Positions 35,488 through 44,609 of a stretch of 64,000 nucleotides of DNA are shown here, piece by piece. Numbering within the stretch: position 1 is the stretch's first letter; every line of letters starts with the position of its first letter. A program made the position numbers and the translations under genes. Source of the stretch: Phascolarctobacterium sp. (lineage in GTDB: Bacteria; Bacillota; Negativicutes; Acidaminococcales; Acidaminococcaceae); contig QAMT01000004.1 in the NCBI GenBank assembly GCA_003150755.1, forward strand, positions 1-64,000. Direction: 5' to 3'. The notes under the pieces were generated by a model that saw nothing but the letters and a program-made list of their open reading frames with translations, did not search any database and had not been told where the DNA came from.

Positions 35488-37272
35488 ATGAGCAGTATGT
35501 TTGATGATTTTAAAGAGCAGGTCCGCTCACAGGCAAATATCGTCGAGATAGTTTCGGAATATGTACCGCTGAAAAAGCGCGGCAGCAGTTATTGGGGCTG
35601 CTGCCCGTTTCATGGCGAAAAAACACCGTCCTTTTCGGTGTCGCCTGATAAAAACTTTTTTTATTGCTTTGGCTGCCATGCCGGGGGCGATGTTTTTACC
35701 TTTATTATGAAGGAAGAAAACTGCACTTTTCAGGAAGCGCTGAAAATACTGGCCAACAAACTTGGCATCCCTATCCCGGAGCGCGAAAAGACAAAGCAGG
35801 AAATTGAACGCGAAAAAGAAGCTAAAGAAATCATTGCCGCTAACGAGCTGGCAACCCGCTTTTACCAGGCCTGCCTGGCAAAAAGCGAGTACGGCAAGAT
35901 AGCGCAGAGATACCTTGCCGGGAGGGGCATAACCCCGGCCATAATCGAAAAATTTTCTATCGGCGTATCGCTGCCGGTTTATACATCGCTTGTAAAAGCG
36001 CTTGGCAAACGCGGCTGTAAGCCGGAGCTTTTGATAAAGGCTGGGCTTGCAGTAAGAGGCAGAAACGGAGCGTATGATAAGTTCCGCGGGCGCGTAATGA
36101 TACCGATTGAGGATGCGCGCGGGCATGTTGTTGGCTTTGGCGGGCGCACGCTGGAGCAGAACACCGATACTGCCAAATACATGAATACCGCCGAAACAGA
36201 ATGGTTTAATAAACGCACTTTGCTGTTTGGTTTGCATGCTGCTTTTAAAGAAATCAAAAAACGGCGGCAGGCAATTATTGTAGAAGGTTATATGGACGCC
36301 ATCAGCCTGCACGCTGCCGGTATTGACTGGGCAGTGGCTTCGATGGGCACGGCGTTTTCGGCAGAACAGGCAAAACTTTTGGCGCGCGTGTGCGATGAGG
36401 TTGTGTTCTCGTATGACAGCGACGAAGCAGGCCTGCGGGCCGATGTAAGGGCCGTAAGCATAGCTCGCGGCGCAGGGCTTAAAGTTAGGGTGCTGGCCGT
36501 GCCTGACGGCAAAGACCCGGACGAATTTGTGCGCAAGCATGGCACAGATGCGTATCTGGAGCTTATAAAAAATGCGTCTGACGGCATTGATTTTCAGATG
36601 CGGCAGACGATAGCACAAAATAATGTTTCAAATTTAGCAGGAAAAGTAGAAGCGGTGTCGAATATACTACCATTCCTGTTAGAATGTAAAAATGACATCG
36701 AGGTTGCCGGCCACATCAGAAGGCTGGCCCAACTTTTGACCATAGATGAAAGCCTTATTGTAAGCGAGTACCGCAAGCTTGCCCGTAAAAACGGCAGGCG
36801 CGTGCAGGCACAAGTGCCGCAGCCGCAGGCGGTGCGCGTTAAAGGGGCGGAGGATGAAGCTGAACGCCAGCTTTTGAATATACTTGCCAAAAATTTGCGG
36901 CTGCTTTTGCTGTACAGGGATAAGATAGAACAAGCCGGATTCCAGTCGCCGGAGCATGAAGAAATTTATACAGCCCTTGCAGAGCAGCTTGTAAAGTCGC
37001 CTGACGGCGATGTGCCGGCGGAACTTTTCAGAAGCCTTAATCCGCAGGCAGCGGCAGAATTTGCTGCCATTATGGCAAAAAACGTACAGCCGGGCGATGA
37101 GGAAAAACTCATTGCAGACTGCATCCGCACGATGAATAAGGGCAGGCTGGAGGCACTGTACGAAAAACACAGGATGCTTGCCGATGAATATGAACGTTTG
37201 GGGGACAGCCGCTTTTTGCAGGAGCTTGCAGAAAGCCAGAAGATAAAAGATGCGATTAAAAATTTGTATTGA
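35488..37272 (+). CDS. dnaG: DNA primase DnaG
   Basis: 594 residues. The N-terminal zinc-binding domain has the CHC2 pattern ([22 protein letters not shown]). A TOPRIM core ([11 protein letters not shown] and the acidic [10 protein letters not shown]) makes RNA primers, and the helical C-terminus should bind the DnaB helicase. ATG 35488 has GGGAG 8 nt upstream; an in-frame ATG at 35458 lacks one. It lies about 100 bp after dgt and 38 bp before rpoD, the macromolecular-synthesis arrangement. Confidence 0.97.
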   Translation: MSSMFDDFKEQVRSQANIVEIVSEYVPLKKRGSSYWGCCPFHGEKTPSFSVSPDKNFFYCFGCHAGGDVFTFIMKEENCTFQEALKILANKLGIPIPEREKTKQEIEREKEAKEIIAANELATRFYQACLAKSEYGKIAQRYLAGRGITPAIIEKFSIGVSLPVYTSLVKALGKRGCKPELLIKAGLAVRGRNGAYDKFRGRVMIPIEDARGHVVGFGGRTLEQNTDTAKYMNTAETEWFNKRTLLFGLHAAFKEIKKRRQAIIVEGYMDAISLHAAGIDWAVASMGTAFSAEQAKLLARVCDEVVFSYDSDEAGLRADVRAVSIARGAGLKVRVLAVPDGKDPDEFVRKHGTDAYLELIKNASDGIDFQMRQTIAQNNVSNLAGKVEAVSNILPFLLECKNDIEVAGHIRRLAQLLTIDESLIVSEYRKLARKNGRRVQAQVPQPQAVRVKGAEDEAERQLLNILAKNLRLLLLYRDKIEQAGFQSPEHEEIYTALAEQLVKSPDGDVPAELFRSLNPQAAAEFAAIMAKNVQPGDEEKLIADCIRTMNKGRLEALYEKHRMLADEYERLGDSRFLQELAESQKIKDAIKNLY

Positions 37273-37310
37273 AATGGTTAAAGCAGTTTATCACGAAGGG
37301 AGGGAACACC

Positions 37311-38897
37311 ATGGCTAATACAAAAATACCGTCCGAACAGGTTGAGGAATTATTGTCTAAAGGAAAATCACATGGCGGTGTTCTCACTTATCGTGAAATT
37401 ATGGATTCTATGCAGAACGCTGAAGACATGAGCGCCGACGATATGGACAATATGTATGAGCTGATTGCCCAGAAGGGTATTGACGTGGTGGATGACGCTA
37501 ACGATGATATTGACCTGGAGCCGGAAGCTGTCAGCGAAGCAGAGGAAATAAACGAGGCAGAGCTTGCCAATATGAGCGTGCCGGAAGGCGTCAGCATTGA
37601 TGACCCGGTACGCATGTATCTTAAAGAAATCGGCCGAGTGCCGCTTTTGGTTGGCGAGGACGAAGTTAAACTTGCCAAACGCATGGACAAGGGCAAACAG
37701 GCTTACCGCCTGCTGCACGGCACAAGGCACGGCGTTGTTGCGCCTGTATACAGCGGCAAGGACAGCACGCCTGAGCTGATTAAGAAAGCGCACGAGCTTA
37801 TTGCTGATGAAAAACAAATTTGCAGTTTGCGCAGCATACATAAAGCGCTGGAATATATTGAAAACAAACAAAAAAGCGGGCATCCCTGCACTTTGGAAGA
37901 ATATACGGCGCTGGTTGCCGATTTTACCCGTGATGAATGCCTGCGCCTGCATAAGCTTTTGCAGGACGAGCATATCGTTATCGAAGGCAGCGAAAAGGTT
38001 ATGCCCGATGTGCATACCAGTGACAAGGAAATCCACGCGCTGTTTGACTTGAAAACGATTTTGGAAGAAATTAAACGCCGTTTGCCGGAAGAAACCGACA
38101 GCAAGGTGTTTGATGAATATCTGGCGCTTGAAGAAGATTACAAAAAGCTGCTGGAAGAAGTTTACGAACAGGGCGAAGACGCAAAACGCTGCCTGTCGGA
38201 AGCTAACCTGCGTCTTGTTGTAAGTATTGCCAAACGTTATGTCGGGCGCGGCATGCTGTTTTTGGATTTGATTCAGGAAGGCAACCTGGGCCTTATCAAA
38301 GCAGTAGAAAAATTTGACTATAATAAAGGCTTTAAATTCAGTACCTATGCAACGTGGTGGATTCGTCAGGCCATTACCCGCGCTATTGCCGACCAGGCAC
38401 GCACAATCCGTATACCGGTGCATATGGTTGAAACAATCAACAAACTTATCCGTGTATCGCGTCAGCTTTTGCAGGAGCTGGGCCGTGAACCGACCCCGGA
38501 AGAAATTGCTAAGGAAATGGATACAACGGTAGACCGCGTGCGCGAGATTATGAAAATTGCGCAGGAACCTGTATCGCTTGAAACGCCTATTGGTGAAGAA
38601 GAAGATTCGCATCTGGGCGATTTTATTGAGGATCACGACGCACCGGCGCCGGCTGACGCAGCATCGTTTACGCTTTTGCGTGAGCAGCTGGACGAAGTTT
38701 TGGAGACCTTGACCATGCGCGAGAAAAAAGTGCTGGAACTGCGTTTTGGACTTGAGGACGGACGCAGTCGCACGCTTGAAGAAGTTGGCCAGCATTTTGG
38801 CGTAACGCGCGAGCGCATCCGCCAGATTGAAGCCAAAGCCCTGCGGAAGTTAAGGCATCCAAGCCGCAGTAAACGCCTGAAAGATTTTCTGGAATAG
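37311..38897 (+). CDS. rpoD: Primary sigma factor RpoD (sigma-70)
   Basis: 528 residues. Region 1.1 is at the N-terminus and region 1.2 starts at [17 protein letters not shown]. Region 2 contains [20 protein letters not shown] (the -10 recognition helix), region 3 follows, and region 4.2 has the [23 protein letters not shown]. An acidic spacer lies between 1.2 and 2.1. It directs housekeeping transcription, so the TTGACA/TATAAT-type promoters listed here are its expected targets. ATG 37311 with GGGAGGG upstream. Confidence 0.98.
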   Translation: MANTKIPSEQVEELLSKGKSHGGVLTYREIMDSMQNAEDMSADDMDNMYELIAQKGIDVVDDANDDIDLEPEAVSEAEEINEAELANMSVPEGVSIDDPVRMYLKEIGRVPLLVGEDEVKLAKRMDKGKQAYRLLHGTRHGVVAPVYSGKDSTPELIKKAHELIADEKQICSLRSIHKALEYIENKQKSGHPCTLEEYTALVADFTRDECLRLHKLLQDEHIVIEGSEKVMPDVHTSDKEIHALFDLKTILEEIKRRLPEETDSKVFDEYLALEEDYKKLLEEVYEQGEDAKRCLSEANLRLVVSIAKRYVGRGMLFLDLIQEGNLGLIKAVEKFDYNKGFKFSTYATWWIRQAITRAIADQARTIRIPVHMVETINKLIRVSRQLLQELGREPTPEEIAKEMDTTVDRVREIMKIAQEPVSLETPIGEEEDSHLGDFIEDHDAPAPADAASFTLLREQLDEVLETLTMREKKVLELRFGLEDGRSRTLEEVGQHFGVTRERIRQIEAKALRKLRHPSRSKRLKDFLE

Positions 38898-38954
38898 TTG
38901 ACAAGATATACTAACTTTAGTAAAATATTACTGTTGGCTAAAAGCCAATAGCTT

Positions 38955-39029
38955 GGGCCTATAGCTCAGTGGTAGAGCCATCGGCTCATAACCGATTGGT
39001 CGTAGGTTCGAACCCTACTGGGCCCACCA
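38955..39029 (+). tRNA. tRNA with CAU anticodon (Met or lysidine-modified Ile)
   Basis: 75-nt cloverleaf including an encoded CCA. The acceptor stem is GGGCCTA/TGGGCCC, the T-loop is GTTCGAA, and the anticodon loop is CTCATAA inside an ATCGG/CCGAT stem, giving CAU. The 5' end pairs fully, so it is not initiator tRNA-fMet. Choosing between elongator Met and Ile2 needs identity-element scoring. Located 57 bp after rpoD. Confidence 0.92.
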
Positions 39030-39040
39030 ATTGAAATTAA

Positions 39041-39077
39041 GAGCGTAAAGATGAGATAGTCTTTACGCTCTTTTTTT
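39041..39077 (+). terminator. Terminator of the tRNA gene, tail used as IS target
   Basis: GAGCGTAAAGA/TCTTTACGCTC stem with a short loop, followed by TTTTTTT. The last C and the seven Ts form the 8-bp target duplicated by the IS inserted directly after. Confidence 0.9.
39070..39077 (+). repeat. Target-site duplication, left copy
   Basis: CTTTTTTT, identical to 41200-41207. Eight bases is the usual duplication length for ISL3-family elements. Confidence 0.8.
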
Positions 39078-39191
39078 GGTTCTATAACTTTTCTTGGGGT
39101 TATCCCTAAATAAAGTAGTAATTTTAAATTTAAATTTTTAAGATAACCATAGTATAAGATTATAAATTATATACTATGGTTATTTATTTTT

Positions 39192-39845
39192 TTATTCTAT
39201 TCCTTCTCCGTATGCTATTTTAACCCAACCATTATTTCCATTTTCAGACGAACGATAGCCACCGGAGCCACCACTACCACCATTTCCATAAGAAGTGCCA
39301 ACACTGCCTTCTTTACCTCGTTTTCCACCCATTGCTGTTATATCTATACCTTCTTCTTTAATTTTAAAAGCTGAATTTTCTCCGTCAGTAATAGTAGTAT
39401 TTCCGTTATTATAGCCACGACCACCGCATCCAACAATAATGCTGGCAGTTAAAAGATAGTTTTTAATTGTAACTGTTTGAATTATTAAAGCGCCTGAACC
39501 ACCATTAGCTCCATACTTCATTGATTCAGAACCTGCATCATAGTATCTTATATCTCCACCACCACCAGCTCCAGCTATTTCTACTTTAATTTTACTTACT
39601 CCATTCGGTACACTCCAGGTATATGTTCCCGGTGTAGTCCAGGATTTTTCTGTATATGGAGGGATTGCTGCCTTTGTGTCAGCACTTGCTTTGTAATTCT
39701 TAGTTATTTTAAATGTATAGGGGTTACTTACTCCTGCATGGAGCTGTAAATTAAGTTCAAATTGTTCTTGATCTTGAGCAGTGCCCCCCCGGAACGCTTT
39801 TGTACTTTTATTTGAGATGTTCCTAAATATTAAATTCTTATTCAT
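39192..39845 (-). CDS. Glycine-rich, tail-fibre-like passenger protein of the IS
   Basis: 217 residues. Residues 1-65 are unrecognised and lack a signal peptide. From about 66 the protein follows the glycine-rich domain pattern known from phage tail fibres and surface proteins: SWTTPGTYTWSVPNGVSKIKV, then AGAGGGG, GGSGALI and a final GNGGSGGSGG with a WVKIAYG end. It starts 6 nt after the transposase stop without a visible RBS, so translation may be coupled. A run of seven G (plus-strand C at 39784-39790) at codons 19-21 could slip. Inside the IS boundaries, hence a passenger; its function is unknown. Confidence 0.65.
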   Translation of the reverse strand: MNKNLIFRNISNKSTKAFRGGTAQDQEQFELNLQLHAGVSNPYTFKITKNYKASADTKAAIPPYTEKSWTTPGTYTWSVPNGVSKIKVEIAGAGGGGDIRYYDAGSESMKYGANGGSGALIIQTVTIKNYLLTASIIVGCGGRGYNNGNTTITDGENSAFKIKEEGIDITAMGGKRGKEGSVGTSYGNGGSGGSGGYRSSENGNNGWVKIAYGEGIE

Positions 39846-39851
39846 TTTATT

Positions 39852-41036
39852 TTAAGAGCATAAATAAAGAATCCTGTTCCTGAAGCGTTCAAAATTCCTT
39901 ACACCAAAGCTAATACGTTTTAAAACTTTTATTTTGTTGTTCGTTCCTTCGGTATAACCATTGGTAACATTGGTTTCTACAATGCTGCTAATCTCGCTGC
40001 TCCACTTAGTAAAAGTAGTGATGCAATGTTTGAATTCAGGAAGATTGAATTGTTCTGCCAGAAAGAGCCAGTCCTGTAATTTCTTTTTGGCTCCATGGAT
40101 AGTGCTTTCTTTAAATATGCTGTAGAACCTTTCTTTTAATAAATGTGCTTTATCCAGTTCATGTGACGCTGCCAGCATTCGGTTCAGTACAAGCTTGTCT
40201 TCGATTGCCAATTTATACTCCGGCGCAGACAATATGGCTTTGCTGCGTTTAAACCATTTGCGCCGCGCTTTGTGGAATTGTTTCTGGACGCGCTTCCTTA
40301 CGCTTTCCATGCTCCATACTACAAGACGGATAACATGGAATTTATCTGCCGTTATGGTAGCGTTAGGGAATAGGGTATGGACTGCTGACCTGAAAGTGGT
40401 ACTTAAATCCATAACTACATTTTTGACCAGGTTCCGTTCTTCTATAGGATACTGACAGAAGTGCCGGCACAGGCTTTCAACATTCCTTTTGGGAAGTATA
40501 TCAAGGACTTTATGCCTGACAGGGTCAGTCACATTACACTGGAATTTTTCATTATTAGCATTACCCCTGAATTCATCAATACTGAAGCATTCAGGCAATA
40601 CAGGAAGTCCATAGGCAATCTTGTCGAACCATCTTATTGTGCTTGTAGTAGAAATACCAAACCTGTTAGAAATAGCTTTAAACGATTGTAAAGTTTGAAA
40701 TTCTTTATATACTTGGGCATAGAACCTAGTGGTAAAATGCTGGTATCTTTGTACAAGGGGATTGGTTTCAGTAAAAGAATGACCGCAATGCCTGCATAGA
40801 TAACGGCGCTTACGCAGATGAATGTATAAATCCTTACCAAAGATTTGGGCATCTTTAACTATTTGAATGCGGTAATCTTTGATAAAAGAAGTTGGATGGC
40901 CGCAATGCGGGCAGACATGCTCTGTTTTGGGCATTTCAAGATAAGCAGAGAAAGAACCGTTTAAATTTTCTTTAAAATTTTTTAGGATAAACTCTTTAAA
41001 AAAGGGTATATTTCGGCTATAATTGCAAGTAAGCAT
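39852..41036 (-). CDS. ISL3 family transposase
   Basis: 394 residues. The N-terminus has a zinc-binding pair (CPHCGHPTSF and CRHCGHSF) followed by an HTH (FQTLQSFKAISNRFGISTTSTIRWFD). The DDE catalytic core follows with the first Asp in SIDEFRG, the second in VVMDLSTTFRSAV, the ADKFHVIRLV stretch, and the Glu in GYTEGTNNKIKVLKR. Full length and undisrupted, so the element may be active. Confidence 0.93.
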   Translation of the reverse strand: MLTCNYSRNIPFFKEFILKNFKENLNGSFSAYLEMPKTEHVCPHCGHPTSFIKDYRIQIVKDAQIFGKDLYIHLRKRRYLCRHCGHSFTETNPLVQRYQHFTTRFYAQVYKEFQTLQSFKAISNRFGISTTSTIRWFDKIAYGLPVLPECFSIDEFRGNANNEKFQCNVTDPVRHKVLDILPKRNVESLCRHFCQYPIEERNLVKNVVMDLSTTFRSAVHTLFPNATITADKFHVIRLVVWSMESVRKRVQKQFHKARRKWFKRSKAILSAPEYKLAIEDKLVLNRMLAASHELDKAHLLKERFYSIFKESTIHGAKKKLQDWLFLAEQFNLPEFKHCITTFTKWSSEISSIVETNVTNGYTEGTNNKIKVLKRISFGVRNFERFRNRILYLCS

Positions 41037-41199
41037 AAAAGTGCAGAGATTCCTTTCCTTGATCTGGGATTAGTGTAATTTAATTGTCTCGTCAACTATT
41101 ATTTTACAGGATTTCTGACTTTTATGCTTTAATTTTTTTATAAAAGAAAAAATCCTGGAATCTAGATTTTACCTAGACCCCAAGATTTGTTAAAGAACC

Positions 41200-41207
41200 C
41201 TTTTTTT
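41200..41207 (+). repeat. Target-site duplication, right copy
   Basis: CTTTTTTT directly after the right terminal repeat, matching 39070-39077. Confidence 0.8.
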
Positions 41208-41258
41208 GTTGTTTTGAAATAATCACAAATATTTTACAAATAAAATAGATAATTATTA

Positions 41259-41287
41259 TTGATTAACTGTTTTGGATGTGTTATACT
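41259..41287 (+). promoter_or_regulatory. Probable ferritin promoter
   Basis: TTGATT (41259-41264), 17-bp spacer, TATACT (41282-41287), followed by a short leader and AAGGAGG. The stretch from 41208 to here is AT-rich with no other recognisable feature. Confidence 0.6.
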
Positions 41288-41335
41288 TAAATCATCAAAA
41301 AAGGTTAGGGCCTTTAAAATAAGGAGGAATAAATT

Positions 41336-41821
41336 ATGAAAAAGAAAGTATACAAAGCATTTAACGAGCAGGTTCAGGCAGAACTGTATTCCGCATATAT
41401 GTATCTGGCAATGAGCCTTGATATGGAAGCTAAAAACTTTAAAGGCATGGCGCACTGGCTGAAAGCACAGTATGAAGAAGAACGCGAACACGCTTTTAAA
41501 CTGATTGAGTTTATGCAGGACTGCGGTGAAAAACCGGAACTTTTGGCTATTGAAATGCCTGCTGCTGATTACGGCACTCCGCTGGAACTGTTTAAAAAAG
41601 TTCTGGAACACGAAAAATATGTTACTTCCCGCATCCATAATATGTATGAAGTAGCTTTGGACGAAAAAGATTATGCTGCACAGAGCCATCTGAAATGGTT
41701 CATTGATGAGCAGGTAGAAGAAGAAGCAAGCGCTTCTGAAATTGTAGAAAAGCTGGAAATGATTGGCGACCATGTAGGCGGCCTGTTTATTCTGGATGGC
41801 CAGCTTGGCGCAAGAAAATAA
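41336..41821 (+). CDS. ftnA: Ferritin
   Basis: 161 residues, non-haem bacterial ferritin. The four-helix bundle carries the ferroxidase residues in EQVQAELYSAYMYLAM, the EEEREHAFKL motif (ExxH) of helix B, and the later EKDYAAQSHLKWFIDEQVEEE helices. It oxidises Fe(II) and stores iron in a 24-subunit shell, limiting Fenton chemistry in an anaerobe exposed to air. AAGGAGG precedes the ATG. Monocistronic; the next promoter begins 13 bp after the stop. Confidence 0.96.
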   Translation: MKKKVYKAFNEQVQAELYSAYMYLAMSLDMEAKNFKGMAHWLKAQYEEEREHAFKLIEFMQDCGEKPELLAIEMPAADYGTPLELFKKVLEHEKYVTSRIHNMYEVALDEKDYAAQSHLKWFIDEQVEEEASASEIVEKLEMIGDHVGGLFILDGQLGARK

Positions 41822-41833
41822 TAAAACAATCTG

Positions 41834-41862
41834 TTGACAAGGCTGCAAGTTTATGTTATTAT
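41834..41862 (+). promoter_or_regulatory. Promoter of infC-rpmI-rplT
   Basis: Consensus TTGACA (41834-41839), 17-bp spacer, TATTAT (41857-41862). Confidence 0.8.
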
Positions 41863-41869
41863 ACTTGGG

Positions 41870-41990
41870 TAACAAAGTAGAAGCCGCTCGCTTCTCACCT
41901 TGCAGCTAAGCTCGACAGGGTTGGATATGAACTTATGCGGGTGGATTTGTTCTGCCCGCTTTTTCTTTTGACTGAAATTTTTTGGAGGTG
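41870..41990 (+). ncRNA. infC operon leader with attenuator (L20-leader-like)
   Basis: The leader has a small hairpin AGAAGC/GCTTCT (about 41880-41896) and a terminator at 41937-41959. The latter is a 9-bp stem, GCGGGTGGA/TCTGCCCGC with two wobble pairs, followed by TTTTTCTTTT, ending just before the infC RBS. Ribosomal protein L20 represses this operon through leader RNA in Firmicutes; that this leader works the same way is inference from position. Confidence 0.65.
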
Positions 41991-41997
41991 ACTTGTC

Positions 41998-42516
41998 ATA
42001 GCTAAGGAAAACTTGCGTATCAATGAAGAAATTCGGGCACGTGAAGTGCGCGTTATCGGCAGCGACGGCGAACAGCTCGGCATTATGTCCGGCCGCGATG
42101 CTCAGCAGCTTGCTTATGAAAAACATCTTGACCTGGTGGAGATTGCACCTACTGCCAAACCGCCTGTGTGCCGGATTATGGATTACGGCAAGTACCGTTA
42201 CGAGCAGCAGAAACGCGAAAAGGAATCTCGTAAGAAACAGAAAACCTTTGACATTAAAGAAGTTAAGCTGCGCCCCGGCATTGAAGAACACGACTTTAAC
42301 GTTAAGTTTAAAAATGCGGTGCGTTTCTTAGAAGATGGCGACAAAGTTAAAGTTACCATTATGTTCCGCGGCCGCGAGCTTTCGCACCCGGAACTGGGCG
42401 AAGTGCTTTTGAATAAGATGGCTGCCCAGCTGAAAGACACGGCAGTTGTTGAAAGACAGCCCAAACTGGAAGGCAAAAACATGATTATGATAGTTGCGCC
42501 GAAACCGAGTAAATAA
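41998..42516 (+). CDS. infC: Translation initiation factor IF-3
   Basis: 172 residues; the domain order (N-domain INEEIRAREVRVIGSDGEQLGIM, linker rich in Lys/Glu, C-domain with RGRELSHPELG) is standard. IF-3 checks start-codon pairing and prevents subunit joining. The start is AUA at 41998: GGAGG (41984-41988) lies 9 nt upstream, an in-frame TGA occurs at 41989, and only CTT, GTC and ATA lie between it and the conserved AKENLRINEE. A later TTG at 42013 has no spaced RBS and would cut the conserved N-terminus. A poor start codon fits autoregulation by IF-3, known with AUU in E. coli. Confidence 0.95.
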   Translation: MAKENLRINEEIRAREVRVIGSDGEQLGIMSGRDAQQLAYEKHLDLVEIAPTAKPPVCRIMDYGKYRYEQQKREKESRKKQKTFDIKEVKLRPGIEEHDFNVKFKNAVRFLEDGDKVKVTIMFRGRELSHPELGEVLLNKMAAQLKDTAVVERQPKLEGKNMIMIVAPKPSK

Positions 42517-42530
42517 GGAGGATTTTTTAA

Positions 42531-42731
42531 ATGAAGTTAAAAATGAAAACCCGCAGAGCCGCTGCAAAACGTTTCAAAAAAACTGCTTCCGGTGAATTTA
42601 AACGTGCTAAAGGCTATAAGAGCCATATCCTGGAGAAAAAATCTCCTGCCCGCAAGAGAAATCTGCGTAAAGCTACTTTAGTGCATAAAACTGACCATGA
42701 ACGCGTAGTTAAAATGCTGCCGTACGCATAA
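42531..42731 (+). CDS. rpmI: 50S ribosomal protein L35
   Basis: 66 residues, basic, with the L35 pattern [22 protein letters not shown] and a C-terminal VKMLPYA. Second gene of the infC operon, 14 bp after infC, with AGGAGG upstream. Confidence 0.97.
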   Translation: MKLKMKTRRAAAKRFKKTASGEFKRAKGYKSHILEKKSPARKRNLRKATLVHKTDHERVVKMLPYA

Positions 42732-42758
42732 TTGAGGGATTAAGGGAGGAAATTACCA

Positions 42759-43112
42759 ATGGCAAGAATTAAAGTTGGTGTAACTGCACACCGCCGTCAT
42801 AAACACATTTTAAAACTGGCTAAAGGCTATCGCGGAGCTAAACATTTACAGTTCAAAAAAGCTAACGAAACTGTAATGAAAGCTTTGAGCTATGCACGCC
42901 GCGACCGCCGCGCTAAAAAACGTGAGTTCCGCCGTTTGTGGATTGCACGTATCAACGCTGCAACCCGCGCTAATGGCATGAGCTACAGCCGCTTTATCTG
43001 CGGCCTTACCAAAGCTGGCATTCAGCTTGACCGCAAGGTTCTGGCAGACATGGCTATTTTCGATGCAGCTGCATTTGCAAAACTGGTTGAAACCGCTAAA
43101 GCTGCTCTGTAA
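42759..43112 (+). CDS. rplT: 50S ribosomal protein L20
   Basis: 117 residues. The long basic N-terminal helix ([18 protein letters not shown]) binds 23S rRNA early in assembly, and the [20 protein letters not shown] segment is characteristic. L20 is the autoregulator of this operon in Firmicutes. AGGGAGGAA precedes the ATG. Confidence 0.98.
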   Translation: MARIKVGVTAHRRHKHILKLAKGYRGAKHLQFKKANETVMKALSYARRDRRAKKREFRRLWIARINAATRANGMSYSRFICGLTKAGIQLDRKVLADMAIFDAAAFAKLVETAKAAL

Positions 43113-43141
43113 TAGTTAAATACATACAGGTATAAAAATTT

Positions 43142-43176
43142 GCACCGTTAAGTTTAACAGCTTAGCGGTGCTTTTT
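43142..43176 (+). terminator. Terminator of the infC operon
   Basis: GCACCGTTAAG/CTTAGCGGTGC stem (one wobble) with a TTTAACAG loop, followed by TTTTTGT. Confidence 0.88.
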
Positions 43177-43280
43177 GTATATAGAAAATACTACACAGGT
43201 GCTTTTAATTGTATAAAAATAACTTGATTGATGAAACTCATAAAATTTTGTGTGTCAGTTTATTTAACAAGCTTTTTATT

Positions 43281-44498
43281 TCACCCGTTAAAATACGTAA
43301 CAATGCTAAAAATTGCAAGCAGTAATGCCGACATCAGGCAAAGCTGGGGCAGCATTTTAAAATAATTGGCTTTAAAATAATCCAGGGTTACAATAAGGCA
43401 CATGTGCGTAGGCGTAAGCATTTGCCCGGCGACGCCAAAGACCATGGCAATGCCTGCCAGGGTTAAGTTGCCAGGTGACATGGCCGCAACAACCGGCATT
43501 ACAATGGCGACATGACCCTGCGACATGCCTGTCAGCACGCCGATAATAAAAGAAACCGCTGCTACTATCGCCGGTGCCGGTAAAGGCGATTTTTGAAATT
43601 CGCTTACTATAAGCTGCAAAACGCCGGTATCTGTTAAAATTTGGATAAAGTAAAAAATACAAACGATATTAAGCAGCATTTTTAAATCGCATGCACCGCC
43701 GAATACTTCCTTTATATTAAGCACGTGGTTTGTAAAACGCAAAACAAAAATAGTTACAAAAACTACTAACGCCATGGCCGCCGCAGCAGTAAAATCAAAT
43801 ACGGTTATTAAAATAAAGTTTGCTGCCACCGGTGCAATGGCAAAAGCAATATTACGAAGCTCCTGCATGACATTGATGCGGGAGCTTTTTTTATCCTGCA
43901 AAGGCAGGATTTTTATTTTGCGCATTAACACCAGCCAGCCGATGGCGAAAAAGAGCGGCGTTACCCAGGCCAGATGCAGCAAAAGCTGACTGAAAGGGAT
44001 GTTGGCAATGCTGCACGCCATTAACATTCCCGGTATAATCGGGCTGGAAAATTCAAATATATGACGGAACCAAAAATTGATATTTGCTTTATGTTCTGCC
44101 GTAAGCCCCAGGCCTTTGGCGGTCATTTCTACAATCGGTGCAGAAAAACGCGCGCCGCCAAGCGATGGCAAAAGGCCTAAAAATGCAGGCATAATGGCAA
44201 GTGTTAAACGCGGGCTTTTTAAAAGCCGGTGCAGGGATAGAACAAGGTCATCCAAAATGCCGCCGGTGCGCAGTTCAATTTCCAGGCACATTACAAAATA
44301 TAAGGCAAAAATTAAATCGTAAGTGCGGTAAGCCGTAAAAGTTTCGGTTAATGCCGAAACAAGATAAGAAAATTTCGGCGCGGAACAGGCCCAGATAAAA
44401 AAGCCTGCTGTTAGGATAGCCGGGCCGATTGGTACATGGCGGCGCAGCAGCAAAATTATTATCAGCATGGCAAGCGCCAGAATTAGAAAAATATTCAT
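43281..44498 (-). CDS. DUF401 family membrane transporter-like protein
   Basis: 405 residues with about ten membrane helices. The FLGLLPSLGGARFSAPIV stretch and GVAGQMLTPTHMCLIVT near the C-terminus resemble the DUF401 family, related in architecture to the ion-transporter superfamily of anion/carboxylate permeases. Substrate unknown. ATG at 44498 has GGAGG 6 nt upstream; a preceding ATG at 44501 is too close. It is divergent from a LysR-type regulator 111 bp away that probably controls it. Confidence 0.75.
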   Translation of the reverse strand: MNIFLILALAMLIIILLLRRHVPIGPAILTAGFFIWACSAPKFSYLVSALTETFTAYRTYDLIFALYFVMCLEIELRTGGILDDLVLSLHRLLKSPRLTLAIMPAFLGLLPSLGGARFSAPIVEMTAKGLGLTAEHKANINFWFRHIFEFSSPIIPGMLMACSIANIPFSQLLLHLAWVTPLFFAIGWLVLMRKIKILPLQDKKSSRINVMQELRNIAFAIAPVAANFILITVFDFTAAAAMALVVFVTIFVLRFTNHVLNIKEVFGGACDLKMLLNIVCIFYFIQILTDTGVLQLIVSEFQKSPLPAPAIVAAVSFIIGVLTGMSQGHVAIVMPVVAAMSPGNLTLAGIAMVFGVAGQMLTPTHMCLIVTLDYFKANYFKMLPQLCLMSALLLAIFSIVTYFNG

Positions 44499-44579
44499 CA
44501 TAAACCTCCGTTTTTGACGTTTTCCCAAAGTTTAGCACATTTTTATATTATTGAAAAATATGAATATAGTGTTATTATA

Positions 44580-44595
44580 ATAAGTGATTACTTAT
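44580..44595. promoter_or_regulatory. Palindromic candidate operator between the DUF401 and LysR genes
   Basis: ATAAGT-GATT-ACTTAT, a perfect 6-bp inverted repeat containing the T-N11-A pattern of LysR-type boxes, 14 bp upstream of the regulator start. Confidence 0.55.
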
Positions 44596-44609
44596 ACCGG
44601 AGGTTTGAT

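Larger units (their letters stand above)
39078..41199 (-). mobile_element. ISL3-family insertion sequence with a passenger gene (2122 bp)
   Basis: Imperfect terminal inverted repeats of 23 bp, left 39078-39100 and right 41177-41199 (19 of 23 match; both begin GGTTCT and end TCTTGGGGT), are flanked by the 8-bp duplication CTTTTTTT. Inside are a full-length ISL3-type transposase (39852-41036) and a second gene (39192-39845) on the same strand. The clean duplication and intact genes suggest recent insertion. The right flank resumes the T-run of the tRNA terminator. Confidence 0.85.

Noticed and set aside
38955..39029. Initiator tRNA-fMet
   Set aside because: The first acceptor base pair is G-C, whereas initiator tRNA has an unpaired 5' base; left as elongator Met or Ile(CAU).
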